Shown: piece by piece, positions 16,682 through 24,690 of the stretch
Position numbering within the stretch: the stretch's first letter is position 1
Layout: each line of letters opens with the position of its first letter
Assembly: GCA_030149165.1 (NCBI GenBank)
Contig: JASBRY010000010.1
Coordinates: 1 to 61,150 of the forward strand
Reading direction: 5' to 3'
Length of the DNA stretch: 61,150 bases
Source: Phycisphaerales bacterium
Lineage (GTDB): Bacteria; Planctomycetota; Phycisphaerae; Phycisphaerales; UBA1924
The notes under the pieces: generated by a model
The model's input: the letters and a program-made list of their open reading frames with translations, nothing else
Databases searched by the model: none
Told to the model about the DNA's origin: nothing
Program-made: the position numbers and the translations under genes

Positions 16682-17202
16682 GTGTCCAATCTTTCAAACC
16701 TGATTGCAAACGAGGATTCTCACTGCTTGAGATGATCATTGCGATGACGGTGATGTCCGTGATCGCTGCGGTGATTATGCCTGTGATTGTGTCCTCAACG
16801 GATGCGTATGCCGTGGCGCGTGATACGCGTGCGGATACGGATCGTGTGCTCTATGCGCTGGAGCGTTCAGCGCGATTGGTGCGTGAAGCACCATTTGCTG
16901 CAGACGAGTCGGGACTCGCGGTGCAAGTTGGGAGCGCCACGCGATTCATCCTGACGGATGGCTCGGGTTTGCGTCTGAGCGGTGATCAACTCGAACTGCT
17001 CAAGCCGGGTGGGCAGTCGTCTGTGCTGTGCTCCGGGATCGATCGCGTGCAGTTTACTTATTACGACTCCAGCGGGGCTCCGATGACCATCGTGAATCCA
17101 TCGCAGATCCATCGGGTGTGCATGCGCATCCAGAGTGGTGCGGTTGATATGGAGATGTACGCGATGCCTCGCTCATGGATCGGTCGTGAGGGGGGCGCAT
17201 GA
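16678..17202 (+). CDS. Pseudopilin, GspJ/PilW-like
   Basis: 174 aa. The leader ends CKRG, then FSLLEMIIAMTVMSVIAAVIMPVIV, with the standard Gly before the cut. DTRADTDRVLYALERSARLVREA matches the GspJ-type helix, followed by a beta-rich head. Start overlaps the previous stop by 4 bases (ATGA). Confidence 0.78.
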   Translation: MSVQSFKPDCKRGFSLLEMIIAMTVMSVIAAVIMPVIVSSTDAYAVARDTRADTDRVLYALERSARLVREAPFAADESGLAVQVGSATRFILTDGSGLRLSGDQLELLKPGGQSSVLCSGIDRVQFTYYDSSGAPMTIVNPSQIHRVCMRIQSGAVDMEMYAMPRSWIGREGGA

Positions 17203-17543
17203 GTCACACACGATCCAGAAGAGGTTCAGTTTTGGCGGTGCTGGTCGTGGTGCTCGCGTTGCTCGGATTGGTCGTCGCGGGTTCGATCCGCCCGCTTCGA
17301 GATGAAGCAACGCTGACGACGATGCGTGTCGAGACTGTACGTGCGTTTTATGCTGCGGAATCCGGGACAATGATCACGATCCAGGGATACATGGGGGAGA
17401 CTGAGATGCCGATCGAGGGATCTGAGATTGTGGTCAATGATCAGACGATCGTCTTTACACAGATCCCGGAATCCGACGGCATAGCGGTCGTCCATGGTGT
17501 GAGCGGCGACGCAACGCGGCGCATCGAACTCGAACTGCAGTAA
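17199..17543 (+). CDS. PilX/GspK-like N-terminal membrane protein
   Basis: 114 aa. The N-terminus RRGSVLAVLVVVLALLGLVVAGS and the following ATLTTMRVETVRAFYAAESG match the opening of PilX/GspK-type minor pilins (hydrophobic helix, then a helix ending in AAESG). The large GspK head domain is missing; only about 70 residues follow. It has no Glu at +5, as is usual for GspK. Overlaps the previous gene by 4 bases (ATGA). Confidence 0.7.
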   Translation: MSHTRSRRGSVLAVLVVVLALLGLVVAGSIRPLRDEATLTTMRVETVRAFYAAESGTMITIQGYMGETEMPIEGSEIVVNDQTIVFTQIPESDGIAVVHGVSGDATRRIELELQ

Positions 17544-17570
17544 CTGCGCAGATTAGTCCATATAACGACG

Positions 17571-17597
17571 CCCCTGTATTGAGGGGTATTTGTATTC
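17571..17597 (+). terminator. Weak hairpin inside the operon
   Basis: CCCCT, 6-base loop, AGGGG, then TATTTGTATT. It may thin transcription between the pseudopilin genes and the PilM-P-like genes instead of ending it. Confidence 0.4.
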
Positions 17598-17667
17598 ATA
17601 CAGAAGTCGAGTCCATCTTGGGTCGATAAGTGCGGTACTCAGACGATTTCAAGATGGAGACACTCGG

Positions 17668-19365
17668 ATGATCAAATCCAAAGACAAACTGACCGTATTC
17701 CTGGCGCCGGATAGGCTGACCATCGCGCACGCGCGAGGCGGGAAGATTGTCCAAGCCGAGAGTCTGAGTCTTGATCAGAGTAAATGGACTGATGCGTGGT
17801 CGGGTGGTCTCCATCTTTATGACCTCCCGTTGCGTCAACTACTCGCGCGATTCAAGGGCGCCAAAAAAGGCTGGCAAGCTGATCTGTTCTACAAGAGCCC
17901 GGGTTCACTATGCCGCGTCGAGATCACTGATCATGATGAATCGACCGCGATCGCGAAACTTGAGGGAAGCTTGAAGCAGTCGATCGGGACAGTGAATCCT
18001 GTCGATGCGGTCTCCTTGTACGCAGTGGAATCCACAAATGTTTCGATGGGTGTCGCGGATACGGAAGCGAATCTCCAGAAAGTGTTCGCATGGATGAATC
18101 GGAACAAGATCTCGCTGGATCAGATTCTCCCCAGCGATACTGTTCTCGTCGATCAAGCACTTATGTTCGCACAGCAAGCGGCCGAAGAAACCGCGGTCTT
18201 GTTCTTGGGTGAGCGTTCAAGTGTGATCGCGTACAGCGAGCATGGAGAACCCAAGTTACTGAGACTCGTCGAGATTGGGTATGACAAACTCAATGCGGTC
18301 TACCAGAGGGTGTTCGCGAAATCTGAAGGTTCTGATGAATCGAGTTCAAAAGATGCGAAGCACGGCGCCTTTGAGTCAACCAATGAGGAAGAAGTTCTCA
18401 ATGGGATGGGTATGCTGTTCAAGCATGGTGTTCCTGTAGGGAAGCATAAACGACCAAGCATTCCTGAACTCCGCGATATCATGCCTGGCATGGCTCCGGT
18501 TCTTCAGCGGATCAATATCGAGATCAAACAGACATTCCGATTTGCGAACTCATTCGAGAACGCTCCATCCAGACTGTTGATTTGTGGTCCAGGCGCATCG
18601 ATCCCAATGATCGGGTCCGCGATGGCTGAAGGACTTGATCTTCATGTTGAAACCGATGAAGCCTCTGAGTCATACAACTGCGACGAACTGCTCGGACTCG
18701 GTACACACGAGCACACCGCGGTGACGAGCTTTGCTACACCGCTACAGATTCTTCCTCGCGCTGCGAAGGAACTCCGTATCCAATCAAACCTCTGGGATTG
18801 CTTGAAGATCGGTGGGGGGATCGCCGCGGCGTTGGTAATCGGACAGTATCTCAATGCCGATCAGCAGCTCGCAGATTCGAAGCAAACAGTCATTGCCCAG
18901 TCCGATCAGATCAGTATGATCGAGCAAGATCAGAATCGAAGACAGTCCATTCGCGCCATGGCGAGCACGATTGAAACCGCTGCGAACATGATCGACGAAG
19001 AGATGGGTTCATCAGTGGATTGGTTCGAGTTCCTTGGGATGATGCCTGAGATGGATGAGGAGCGTCTGCAACTCACCGAACTCCAAGCTCGGATGAATGC
19101 TGAGCACCCAATGGTGAATCTCACCGGTATGGCGATTGGTGACGATGAGGGGAGCGATGCGAGCCAAGTCCTTTCCCAGTACATCAAGTCATTGCGTGCA
19201 CTGGACATCGTCAACAGGATCGAGATCGGGAGTACTTCAAAGTCTCTCCTGGATGGTGGGCAATGGGGCTTGAGCTTCGTACTTTCGATCGAACTCAAAT
19301 CGAATAAGGGAGAGTTCGAGACTCTCACCAAAATTAGCCAAGCTGATATGGGAGCGATGCCGTGA
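17668..19365 (+). CDS. PilM-PilN-like fusion (or GspL-like) assembly protein
   Basis: 565 aa. Residues 1 to about 375 look like an actin-like PilM/GspL cytoplasmic domain (KLTVFLAPDRLTIAHARGGK; AVLFLGERSSVIAYS; LLICGPGASIPMIGSAMAEG). One membrane segment follows at about 388-404 (IGGGIAAALVIGQYL). A helical stretch and a PilN-like end domain come next (SQVLSQYIKSLRALDIVNRIEIG). In type IV pilus systems these parts are two proteins, PilM and PilN; in type II secretion GspL combines them. This gene is therefore either a natural fusion or a GspL counterpart. ATG 17668 with GGAG upstream is preferred; the frame is open back to 17590. Confidence 0.72.
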   Translation: MIKSKDKLTVFLAPDRLTIAHARGGKIVQAESLSLDQSKWTDAWSGGLHLYDLPLRQLLARFKGAKKGWQADLFYKSPGSLCRVEITDHDESTAIAKLEGSLKQSIGTVNPVDAVSLYAVESTNVSMGVADTEANLQKVFAWMNRNKISLDQILPSDTVLVDQALMFAQQAAEETAVLFLGERSSVIAYSEHGEPKLLRLVEIGYDKLNAVYQRVFAKSEGSDESSSKDAKHGAFESTNEEEVLNGMGMLFKHGVPVGKHKRPSIPELRDIMPGMAPVLQRINIEIKQTFRFANSFENAPSRLLICGPGASIPMIGSAMAEGLDLHVETDEASESYNCDELLGLGTHEHTAVTSFATPLQILPRAAKELRIQSNLWDCLKIGGGIAAALVIGQYLNADQQLADSKQTVIAQSDQISMIEQDQNRRQSIRAMASTIETAANMIDEEMGSSVDWFEFLGMMPEMDEERLQLTELQARMNAEHPMVNLTGMAIGDDEGSDASQVLSQYIKSLRALDIVNRIEIGSTSKSLLDGGQWGLSFVLSIELKSNKGEFETLTKISQADMGAMP

Positions 19366-19964
19366 ATGCTGAAATACAGAAAAATGTGCTGATCCGCATC
19401 GTGCTTGTCGCGTGTGCCTTCTGCTTCGCGTGGTACTTCCTTGTGAACCCCAAAGCTCAGCAAGTCCACGAACAACGCGAAACGGTTGCCCAGTATGAGC
19501 AAATGATCATGGCGTATCAATCAGAAGTTGGGTCGTTGGATTCTGTGGAATCCAAGCAGGTCGAGCGTCAACTCCAGACTCACTTGGACCGCTTCCAAGG
19601 CATGATCAACACTGGTGATCCAGGCACAAAGTTGCACACCATCATCAATGAATCAGCTGGAGCGAACAATGTTTCTGTTTCTCGCATCGAGACAGTGAAC
19701 TCGCGCGAGCTTCATAAGCGCAATCAAATGATTGATGGCGAGGTCAAAGGAATCGCTCACTCAATCCGTATCGAGGTTGAGGGGAAGTTCAGCGCCGTTG
19801 TCGCGTTTATGGATCAGGTCGCTTTGGATCCGATGCAAGTCGAGTTCTCTAGTTTCCGCATGATCCCGATGGGACATCAGAATGTGCGTGTCAATGCTGA
19901 ACTCAACACAGTGATGCTCACATCGATCCCTACGGATCTGAGTATGGGAGGAGTTGAAGAATGA
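19362..19964 (+). CDS. PilO/GspM-like inner-membrane protein
   Basis: 200 aa. One N-terminal membrane segment (VLIRIVLVACAFCFAWYFLV), a coiled-coil stretch (about 35-85) and a small ferredoxin-like domain (LHTIINESAGANNVSVSRIE; RIEVEGKFSAVVAFMDQVAL). This is the architecture of PilO/GspM, which joins the preceding protein in the inner-membrane ring. The GTG start overlaps the previous stop. Confidence 0.78.
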   Translation: MNAEIQKNVLIRIVLVACAFCFAWYFLVNPKAQQVHEQRETVAQYEQMIMAYQSEVGSLDSVESKQVERQLQTHLDRFQGMINTGDPGTKLHTIINESAGANNVSVSRIETVNSRELHKRNQMIDGEVKGIAHSIRIEVEGKFSAVVAFMDQVALDPMQVEFSSFRMIPMGHQNVRVNAELNTVMLTSIPTDLSMGGVEE

Positions 19965-20440
19965 ATATGAAAGCACAAGTTGCCAGTTTTCGACTCTTTG
20001 CTTTGGTCGGACCAAGCTTGGTCCTCCTCGGATTTCAGTTGGTCGCGTTCGAGCCTTCTTCGGCACAAGCGAGCAGCACAGACCTCCAGTTCCTTCCACT
20101 CCCGACGGTTCCTGAAGTTGTTGAGGAGTCCGATTCGAGCGATCTTTCAATCCGAGAGTATTCGCCGTTCTGGTTTGAGGAGGTGGAGGACTCGCTGCCT
20201 GACATGCCGGAGGCGCAGCTTCCTGAAGAACCGATGCATGACCCGGACCCAGTCTTTGTCCTTTCTTCTGTCCTTCCTTCCACGAACAAGTCCTTCGCGG
20301 TCATCAACGGCAAGCCGTACTCCGAGGGAGATATCGTTTCAGAGGGGTGGACATTGGTCAAAATCGCCGGTCAGGAGCGATACATCATTGTGAAGCACGA
20401 ATCCGGTCGCCGACTGCGTGTGCTGATGAGCCGGAACTGA
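19961..20440 (+). CDS. PilP/GspC-like periplasmic protein
   Basis: 159 aa. A signal-anchor or signal peptide (LFALVGPSLVLLGFQLVAF) is followed by an acidic, Pro-rich linker (45-100). A small C-terminal beta domain follows with AVINGKPYSEGDIVSEGWTL and an ending like VKHESGRRLRVLM. This Gly-Asp turn pattern is that of PilP or the GspC/GspB homology region, which touches the secretin. It is the last gene of the operon; no secretin gene follows. Overlaps the previous gene by 4 bases (ATGA). Confidence 0.7.
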   Translation: MNMKAQVASFRLFALVGPSLVLLGFQLVAFEPSSAQASSTDLQFLPLPTVPEVVEESDSSDLSIREYSPFWFEEVEDSLPDMPEAQLPEEPMHDPDPVFVLSSVLPSTNKSFAVINGKPYSEGDIVSEGWTLVKIAGQERYIIVKHESGRRLRVLMSRN

Positions 20441-20482
20441 CGCTTGAAGCGGACAGATCTGAGTACTACGCTTACCCTCGCG

Positions 20483-20556
20483 GGGCGTATAGCTCAGTTG
20501 GCTAGAGCGCTGCCGTCACATGGCAGAGGTCACTGGTTCGAGTCCAGTTACGCCCA
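20483..20556 (+). tRNA. tRNA-Val (anticodon CAC)
   Basis: 74 bases fold into a full cloverleaf: acceptor GGGCGTA/TACGCCC, D arm GCTC-GAGC, anticodon stem CTGCC/GGCAG with loop GTCACAT (U33 present, anticodon CAC), T stem ACTGG/CCAGT with TTCGAGT. The discriminator is A and CCA is not encoded (followed by TTAA). Confidence 0.93.
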
Positions 20557-20558
20557 TT

Positions 20559-20594
20559 AAAAACGCCGCGGATCGGGTGATCCGCGGCGTTTTG
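20559..20594. terminator. Terminator after tRNA-Val, shared with the convergent protease gene
   Basis: Near-perfect stem AAAACGCCGCGGATC with a GGGT loop, followed by TTTTG on the plus strand and a T-run on the minus strand. It starts within 3 bases of the tRNA end. Confidence 0.88.
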
Positions 20595-20616
20595 TATTGA
20601 ATGGCTAAATTTACGA

Positions 20617-23325
20617 TCAGCGTTCGATCACATACGCCGCATCAAGTGCTTTCGCGATACGGGTACGGATGTCACTCAGATGAGCGGTCGTGTACGAATC
20701 CGGATTCCGCTCCAGTGCTCGATCACACATCGAGTCGATCCGTCCGAGTTCCGCTGTTGCGAGTGTCGCGATGGTGCGGAGCGATGGGGACGAGGTGCCG
20801 TCAAGGAGCATGAGCTGGATCAAGCGTTCAGTGTGCTCGCGTTGGAGGTTTCTTCGGAAGCTGGAGATCTCGATGTCGTCACGCGACGAGCCGTTGGTGG
20901 GTGAGCACTCACTCCATGCTCTGTTGGTGACCGTGGTCACCAGTTCCGCGAGGGTGAATACATCACCAGATTCAGCACGATACTCGTTGTCGTACACACG
21001 GCGGAGACGCGTTGGGTTCATCAGGAATGTCAATCCGGTCGCTTGCATCCCGCCGACGAGGTCGTGGACAGTCGCGGAAGGATCTGCGAGCAGTTCATTG
21101 ATGCCCTGCGGATCCCACCAGTACTCTTTGCCGAGGTGGCGCACGAGTTCTGGGGTGATTCCGAATGCTTCGTCCTCGAAGGTGTTGTCGATGACGAAGT
21201 TCATCGCGTCACGCTGCTTCGATGCTGGGACATCGGTGACAGGAGCGGGAGCTCCTGGGTCGCCCTTGCGTGCGTTGGTCAGGTACGAACCACCAACATA
21301 GGTCGACGCGATTGACACGGATTGCAGATGCGTGTTGAGGAACGCATTGAATCGACGGCGTGCTTCTGCCCATGATTCGCCATCATCAACGATGTCAGAG
21401 ATCAGTTCCGCACGAAGCTTCTGGACCAGCGCCAGACGCGAGCGTGCGAAGTTCATGTTGTCCTTGCCGTTATCCCAGGTGACATTGCGTGGATCCGATC
21501 CGAAGGTGATCTCGGACTGTGGAATAAACAGGTGTCCTGGTTCCTGAGACTTCTTGAGTGTTTCTTCAACCTCAGACTCTGGACCATATCCGAACGCGAT
21601 CGCCCAACGGTCGTATGGACCGACTTCGGGAGTGCCGTAAGGACCCTGAACTTCACCAAGTTCGTGGTTGATGTTCGCGGCGATGTAATCCATCACCGAA
21701 GCCGTAGTCGCGCCCTCGATGTCTTCGGAGTTCATTTCCTCGAGCGTGAGATAGGTCGATGCTGCCATGTTGTGCTGAAGACCAAGGCAGTGACCCACTT
21801 CGTGCGCGGAGATGTAACGGATCATCTCCCCCATAAACTCTTCTGGGATGCCGTCGAGCAAATCGGTGTTCTCGTCGGCGAGCATTCCCGCCGCGAGCGC
21901 CGCATCCGCGAGCGAGATATCCACGCTAAGCATATTGCCGAGCGAGCACGCGGCGTTCATGTGATTACTTGACAAGCCGCTCCACGGATGGTCCTTATGA
22001 CCAAGCTCGTGCTCGGTGACCGTCTCGGCTTCCAGAGCGAGGTTCCGCTGCACGAGTTCCCGTGTTTCTGGTGGCGCCAGACGCACTCGAGGATCCCAGT
22101 TTGGATTCTCTGCAAAGAACGCGAGGGTTTCCGGATCGAACGCTTGCTCGGTCATCTCATCAACGAACGCCCCAAGCATGTTCTTGATGGAGCGAGTGAG
22201 GCCTTGGTGCCAAACAACATCCGCGTCGAGGATCTCACCTGTGTACGGATTGGTTCGTGATGGTCCGATCGCGTAGCCGTAGGAGGACGCGTTCCAACGG
22301 AAGAAGTTGTAGCGAGCGTCTTCTGGATCGATGTCCATGAACGCGCCAGTATTTACATCCTGCTGACGGACTTCCAGAGCGCCGTCGATGCCGATCTCTC
22401 TGAATGCATCGTTCCACATCTCGATCCCCTCACGCACATAACGGCGGAATCGGACTGGAGTCGTGTGCTCGATGTACCAAACGAGTGGTTCCTTCGGTGG
22501 AGATAGCTTCAAGCTCGGATCCGCTTTCTGGATATTCCAGCGTGAGATGTATCGATCGGTGATCTCATTGTTTCCTGTGACCCCGAAGTCTTGGTGCCAG
22601 TCGTAGAAGTATCCGACGCGAGCGTCCGCTTTGCGTGGTTTGAAATCACTGCTGCCTTTGAGGTTCGAGATGTTGTAGGTGATGGAAACGATCTGTCCAT
22701 CGGGACGAGGTGCTGTGTATTCAAAGATCACATTCTCTGGGAATGCTTTGGCGCTTGTCACGCGTGCGAGTGATGGGTTGATGTTGTAGAGCGAAGGGCC
22801 GTATCCAGCAAAGACGGATGAACCAAAGAGTGCTGGAGCGTGACGCGTCGCGAGTGATCCCAGATCAACAACCGGCCGCTTATCAGGGGTATGCGAGATG
22901 ATCGGGAGTGCGAGCAGTACTCGACCTGTGTAGAGATCATCTACAGAGTCCTGCGCTTGCTTGTCTTGGGTTGTGCGCACGCTCAGGTTGGGTGCGATGA
23001 GTGCGAGTTGTTCTCCAATCTTCGTCCACTTCGCGTAGTGAGTGGGTCCCATGACGCCAGACTGTGGATCACCGCCGGAGACGGTGCACGCGATCATAAT
23101 CGTCTGCTGGTCGTACCCTTTCGGGAACGCAGCGAGCAGCTTGCCGTTCTCCTTGTCGGTGTACAACTCATAGAACGGTGCGGATCCATCGGTCACTGAA
23201 ACAACCTTGCTCAGGTCTTTCGTGACCTGATCAAATGGTGCTTCTCCGGCTGCAGCGGGGGCTCCAGCGAATGCGAGAACAGCGGCGATGGTGAGTGCGT
23301 GACGAACTTGGCGTCGGCGTGACAT
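20617..23325 (-). CDS. Exported zinc metalloprotease, metzincin-like (DUF5117/DUF4953 type)
   Basis: 902 aa. The signal peptide has a twin-Arg-containing n-region (MSRRRQVRHALTIAAVLAFAGAPAAAG). A long N-terminal domain (about 30-290) precedes the protease part. Zinc site: HEVGHCLGLQH at 508-518 matches HExxHxxGxxH, and ASVMDY at about 542-547 supplies a Met-turn, together the mark of metzincins. Oddly, a second HExxH (HELGH, 439-443) lies 70 residues earlier. Large exported proteases of this plan are often labelled zinc-dependent metalloprotease with DUF5117/DUF4953. Their substrates are unknown. AGGAG lies 7 bases before ATG 23325; the frame is open upstream to 23475. Confidence 0.82.
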   Translation of the reverse strand: MSRRRQVRHALTIAAVLAFAGAPAAAGEAPFDQVTKDLSKVVSVTDGSAPFYELYTDKENGKLLAAFPKGYDQQTIMIACTVSGGDPQSGVMGPTHYAKWTKIGEQLALIAPNLSVRTTQDKQAQDSVDDLYTGRVLLALPIISHTPDKRPVVDLGSLATRHAPALFGSSVFAGYGPSLYNINPSLARVTSAKAFPENVIFEYTAPRPDGQIVSITYNISNLKGSSDFKPRKADARVGYFYDWHQDFGVTGNNEITDRYISRWNIQKADPSLKLSPPKEPLVWYIEHTTPVRFRRYVREGIEMWNDAFREIGIDGALEVRQQDVNTGAFMDIDPEDARYNFFRWNASSYGYAIGPSRTNPYTGEILDADVVWHQGLTRSIKNMLGAFVDEMTEQAFDPETLAFFAENPNWDPRVRLAPPETRELVQRNLALEAETVTEHELGHKDHPWSGLSSNHMNAACSLGNMLSVDISLADAALAAGMLADENTDLLDGIPEEFMGEMIRYISAHEVGHCLGLQHNMAASTYLTLEEMNSEDIEGATTASVMDYIAANINHELGEVQGPYGTPEVGPYDRWAIAFGYGPESEVEETLKKSQEPGHLFIPQSEITFGSDPRNVTWDNGKDNMNFARSRLALVQKLRAELISDIVDDGESWAEARRRFNAFLNTHLQSVSIASTYVGGSYLTNARKGDPGAPAPVTDVPASKQRDAMNFVIDNTFEDEAFGITPELVRHLGKEYWWDPQGINELLADPSATVHDLVGGMQATGLTFLMNPTRLRRVYDNEYRAESGDVFTLAELVTTVTNRAWSECSPTNGSSRDDIEISSFRRNLQREHTERLIQLMLLDGTSSPSLRTIATLATAELGRIDSMCDRALERNPDSYTTAHLSDIRTRIAKALDAAYVIER

Positions 23326-23476
23326 GGTGAGTCTCCTGCGCGAAAGGGGTGTGGTGGTCAAGATGACAGCGAAACTGTCATCCTGCGTGTACACGGACCG
23401 CTCAGACAGGTTGCAAAAAGTGAACACTAAATTATCACCATCCCCAAACAAGCACGACCGGCTGGGGACACGCATT

Positions 23477-23498
23477 AAAAAACCCGCTTAAAGCGGGC
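23477..23498 (-). terminator. Terminator of atpC
   Basis: Minus strand CCCGCT-TTA-AGCGGG followed by T6, about 30 bases after the atpC stop. Confidence 0.8.
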
Positions 23499-23525
23499 AG
23501 GTGTTCTTTTCAATGTTCGGCTGGG

Positions 23526-23966
23526 TCAGATTCCTACAGCCTTACTGTTCTTTGCCATGGAGATCTTCAAAGCCGCCGCTTCACGCTCACGCGTGAGCTT
23601 CTCGACCGCTTCCATCCGATTCGGAGCGTCCTCTGGGATCACGCGTGCTTGTGCTTCAGCGAGTTCTGCTTGAGCATCGGTCTCGATGATCTCCTCAGCA
23701 GCGATCGCACGCTCCGCGAGGATGATGAGCTCGTTGTGGGACATCTTGAGGAATCCGCCATCGACGAAGTACTCGCGAGAACCACTCCCTGCGTCCGCTG
23801 GGAAATCGAGTCGGAGCTTCCCCAGTCCCAATCGAGCAACGATCGGTGCGGTCCCGTGCTGGACACCCATGAGACCGTCCCAGGCAGGGACAGAAGCGTA
23901 AACGACTTCCTCATTGAGGAGTTCGCGTTCTGGGGTAACAAGTCGGCAAGTGATCGGATTAGCCAC
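23526..23966 (-). CDS. atpC: F-type ATP synthase epsilon subunit
   Basis: 146 aa. Rotor-stalk subunit linking F1 to the membrane ring and restraining ATP hydrolysis. The N-terminal beta-sandwich is clear (ITCRLVTPERELLNEEVVYA, GLMGVQHGTAPIVARLGLG, YFVDGGFLKMSHNELIILAE), followed by the two-helix C-terminal part. No other ATP synthase gene lies beside it: upstream is a PH-domain gene, downstream a protease, and it has its own terminator. In most bacteria atpC closes the atp operon after atpD, so here it has been moved or the operon is split. Confidence 0.93.
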   Translation of the reverse strand: MANPITCRLVTPERELLNEEVVYASVPAWDGLMGVQHGTAPIVARLGLGKLRLDFPADAGSGSREYFVDGGFLKMSHNELIILAERAIAAEEIIETDAQAELAEAQARVIPEDAPNRMEAVEKLTREREAAALKISMAKNSKAVGI

Positions 23967-24078
23967 GGCTGATTCCTCTTTCAGAGTCCTGTTTGGTGAG
24001 GAGAATCATAGCCCAGTACGAGCGGACTGAAGGCTTTGAGACCCCTCGATTTCATCGAGAATTGGGTCCACTCGAAGC

Positions 24079-24621
24079 TCAATCAGGCAGCTTGGATTCG
24101 ATCTTGACCAGCAGATCGCGGATCTCAGTGAGGACCTCGCTCTGCTGATTGGTGGGTTCAGGAGTGGTTTGAGACGATGTAGACTTAGATCCCTGAGCGA
24201 GTCGATCACGCTGATCGAGGACCGATTTGCGGAACTCCACGGCATCGACAATCCCGATGATGTTCACCAGTGAGCCGCCAGGTCCGGACGACTGACCAGC
24301 GGTCTCGACCTTGAAACCTCGGAGTCCAAAGTGACGCATGATCGGGCCTTGGAACATCTGGAGATCGGTGATCTTCTCCAGGGGGATCGTGGACTCTGTT
24401 TTGTTCAAGATCCCTTTTTTGATTTCCAGCGTCCGCTCGTTGAGCGTGCATCCCAGGTTCGCGAGGTGCTTTGCGATAAGCCAGTTCCCGATGATGACAT
24501 ACACAATCGCGAGAGGTATTCCAACAATTGTTAAACACAGGATGATCGATGTGGACCAGAGGTAATACGGCTTGACTTTGGGATCAAAGTCCGCGTCCCA
24601 CAGGATTCGTTCTTCTGACAT
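24079..24621 (-). CDS. Membrane protein with bacterial PH domain (YdbS/YdbT-like)
   Basis: 180 aa. Two close hydrophobic segments at about 22-50 (STSIILCLTIVGIPLAIVYV) are followed by a bPH2-type domain: LNERTLEIKKGILNKTESTIPL, EKITDLQMFQGPIMRHFGL, and FKVETAG. A Ser/Thr-Pro linker and a short coiled coil end the protein. Members of this family are of unknown function and sit in the inner membrane. It is 112 bases upstream of atpC on the same strand. Confidence 0.75.
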   Translation of the reverse strand: MSEERILWDADFDPKVKPYYLWSTSIILCLTIVGIPLAIVYVIIGNWLIAKHLANLGCTLNERTLEIKKGILNKTESTIPLEKITDLQMFQGPIMRHFGLRGFKVETAGQSSGPGGSLVNIIGIVDAVEFRKSVLDQRDRLAQGSKSTSSQTTPEPTNQQSEVLTEIRDLLVKIESKLPD

Positions 24622-24690
24622 GGAGAGTCCTCACAGTGCGATTGGTGAATCCGCACAGTATATCAGAATAGCACATGCTCAGGTTGGGTA

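Noticed and set aside
20483..20556. Reading the tRNA as Asp (GTC) because GTCAC is in the loop
   Set aside because: The only 5-bp stem that leaves U at position 33 gives anticodon CAC; the Asp reading would put C at 33.
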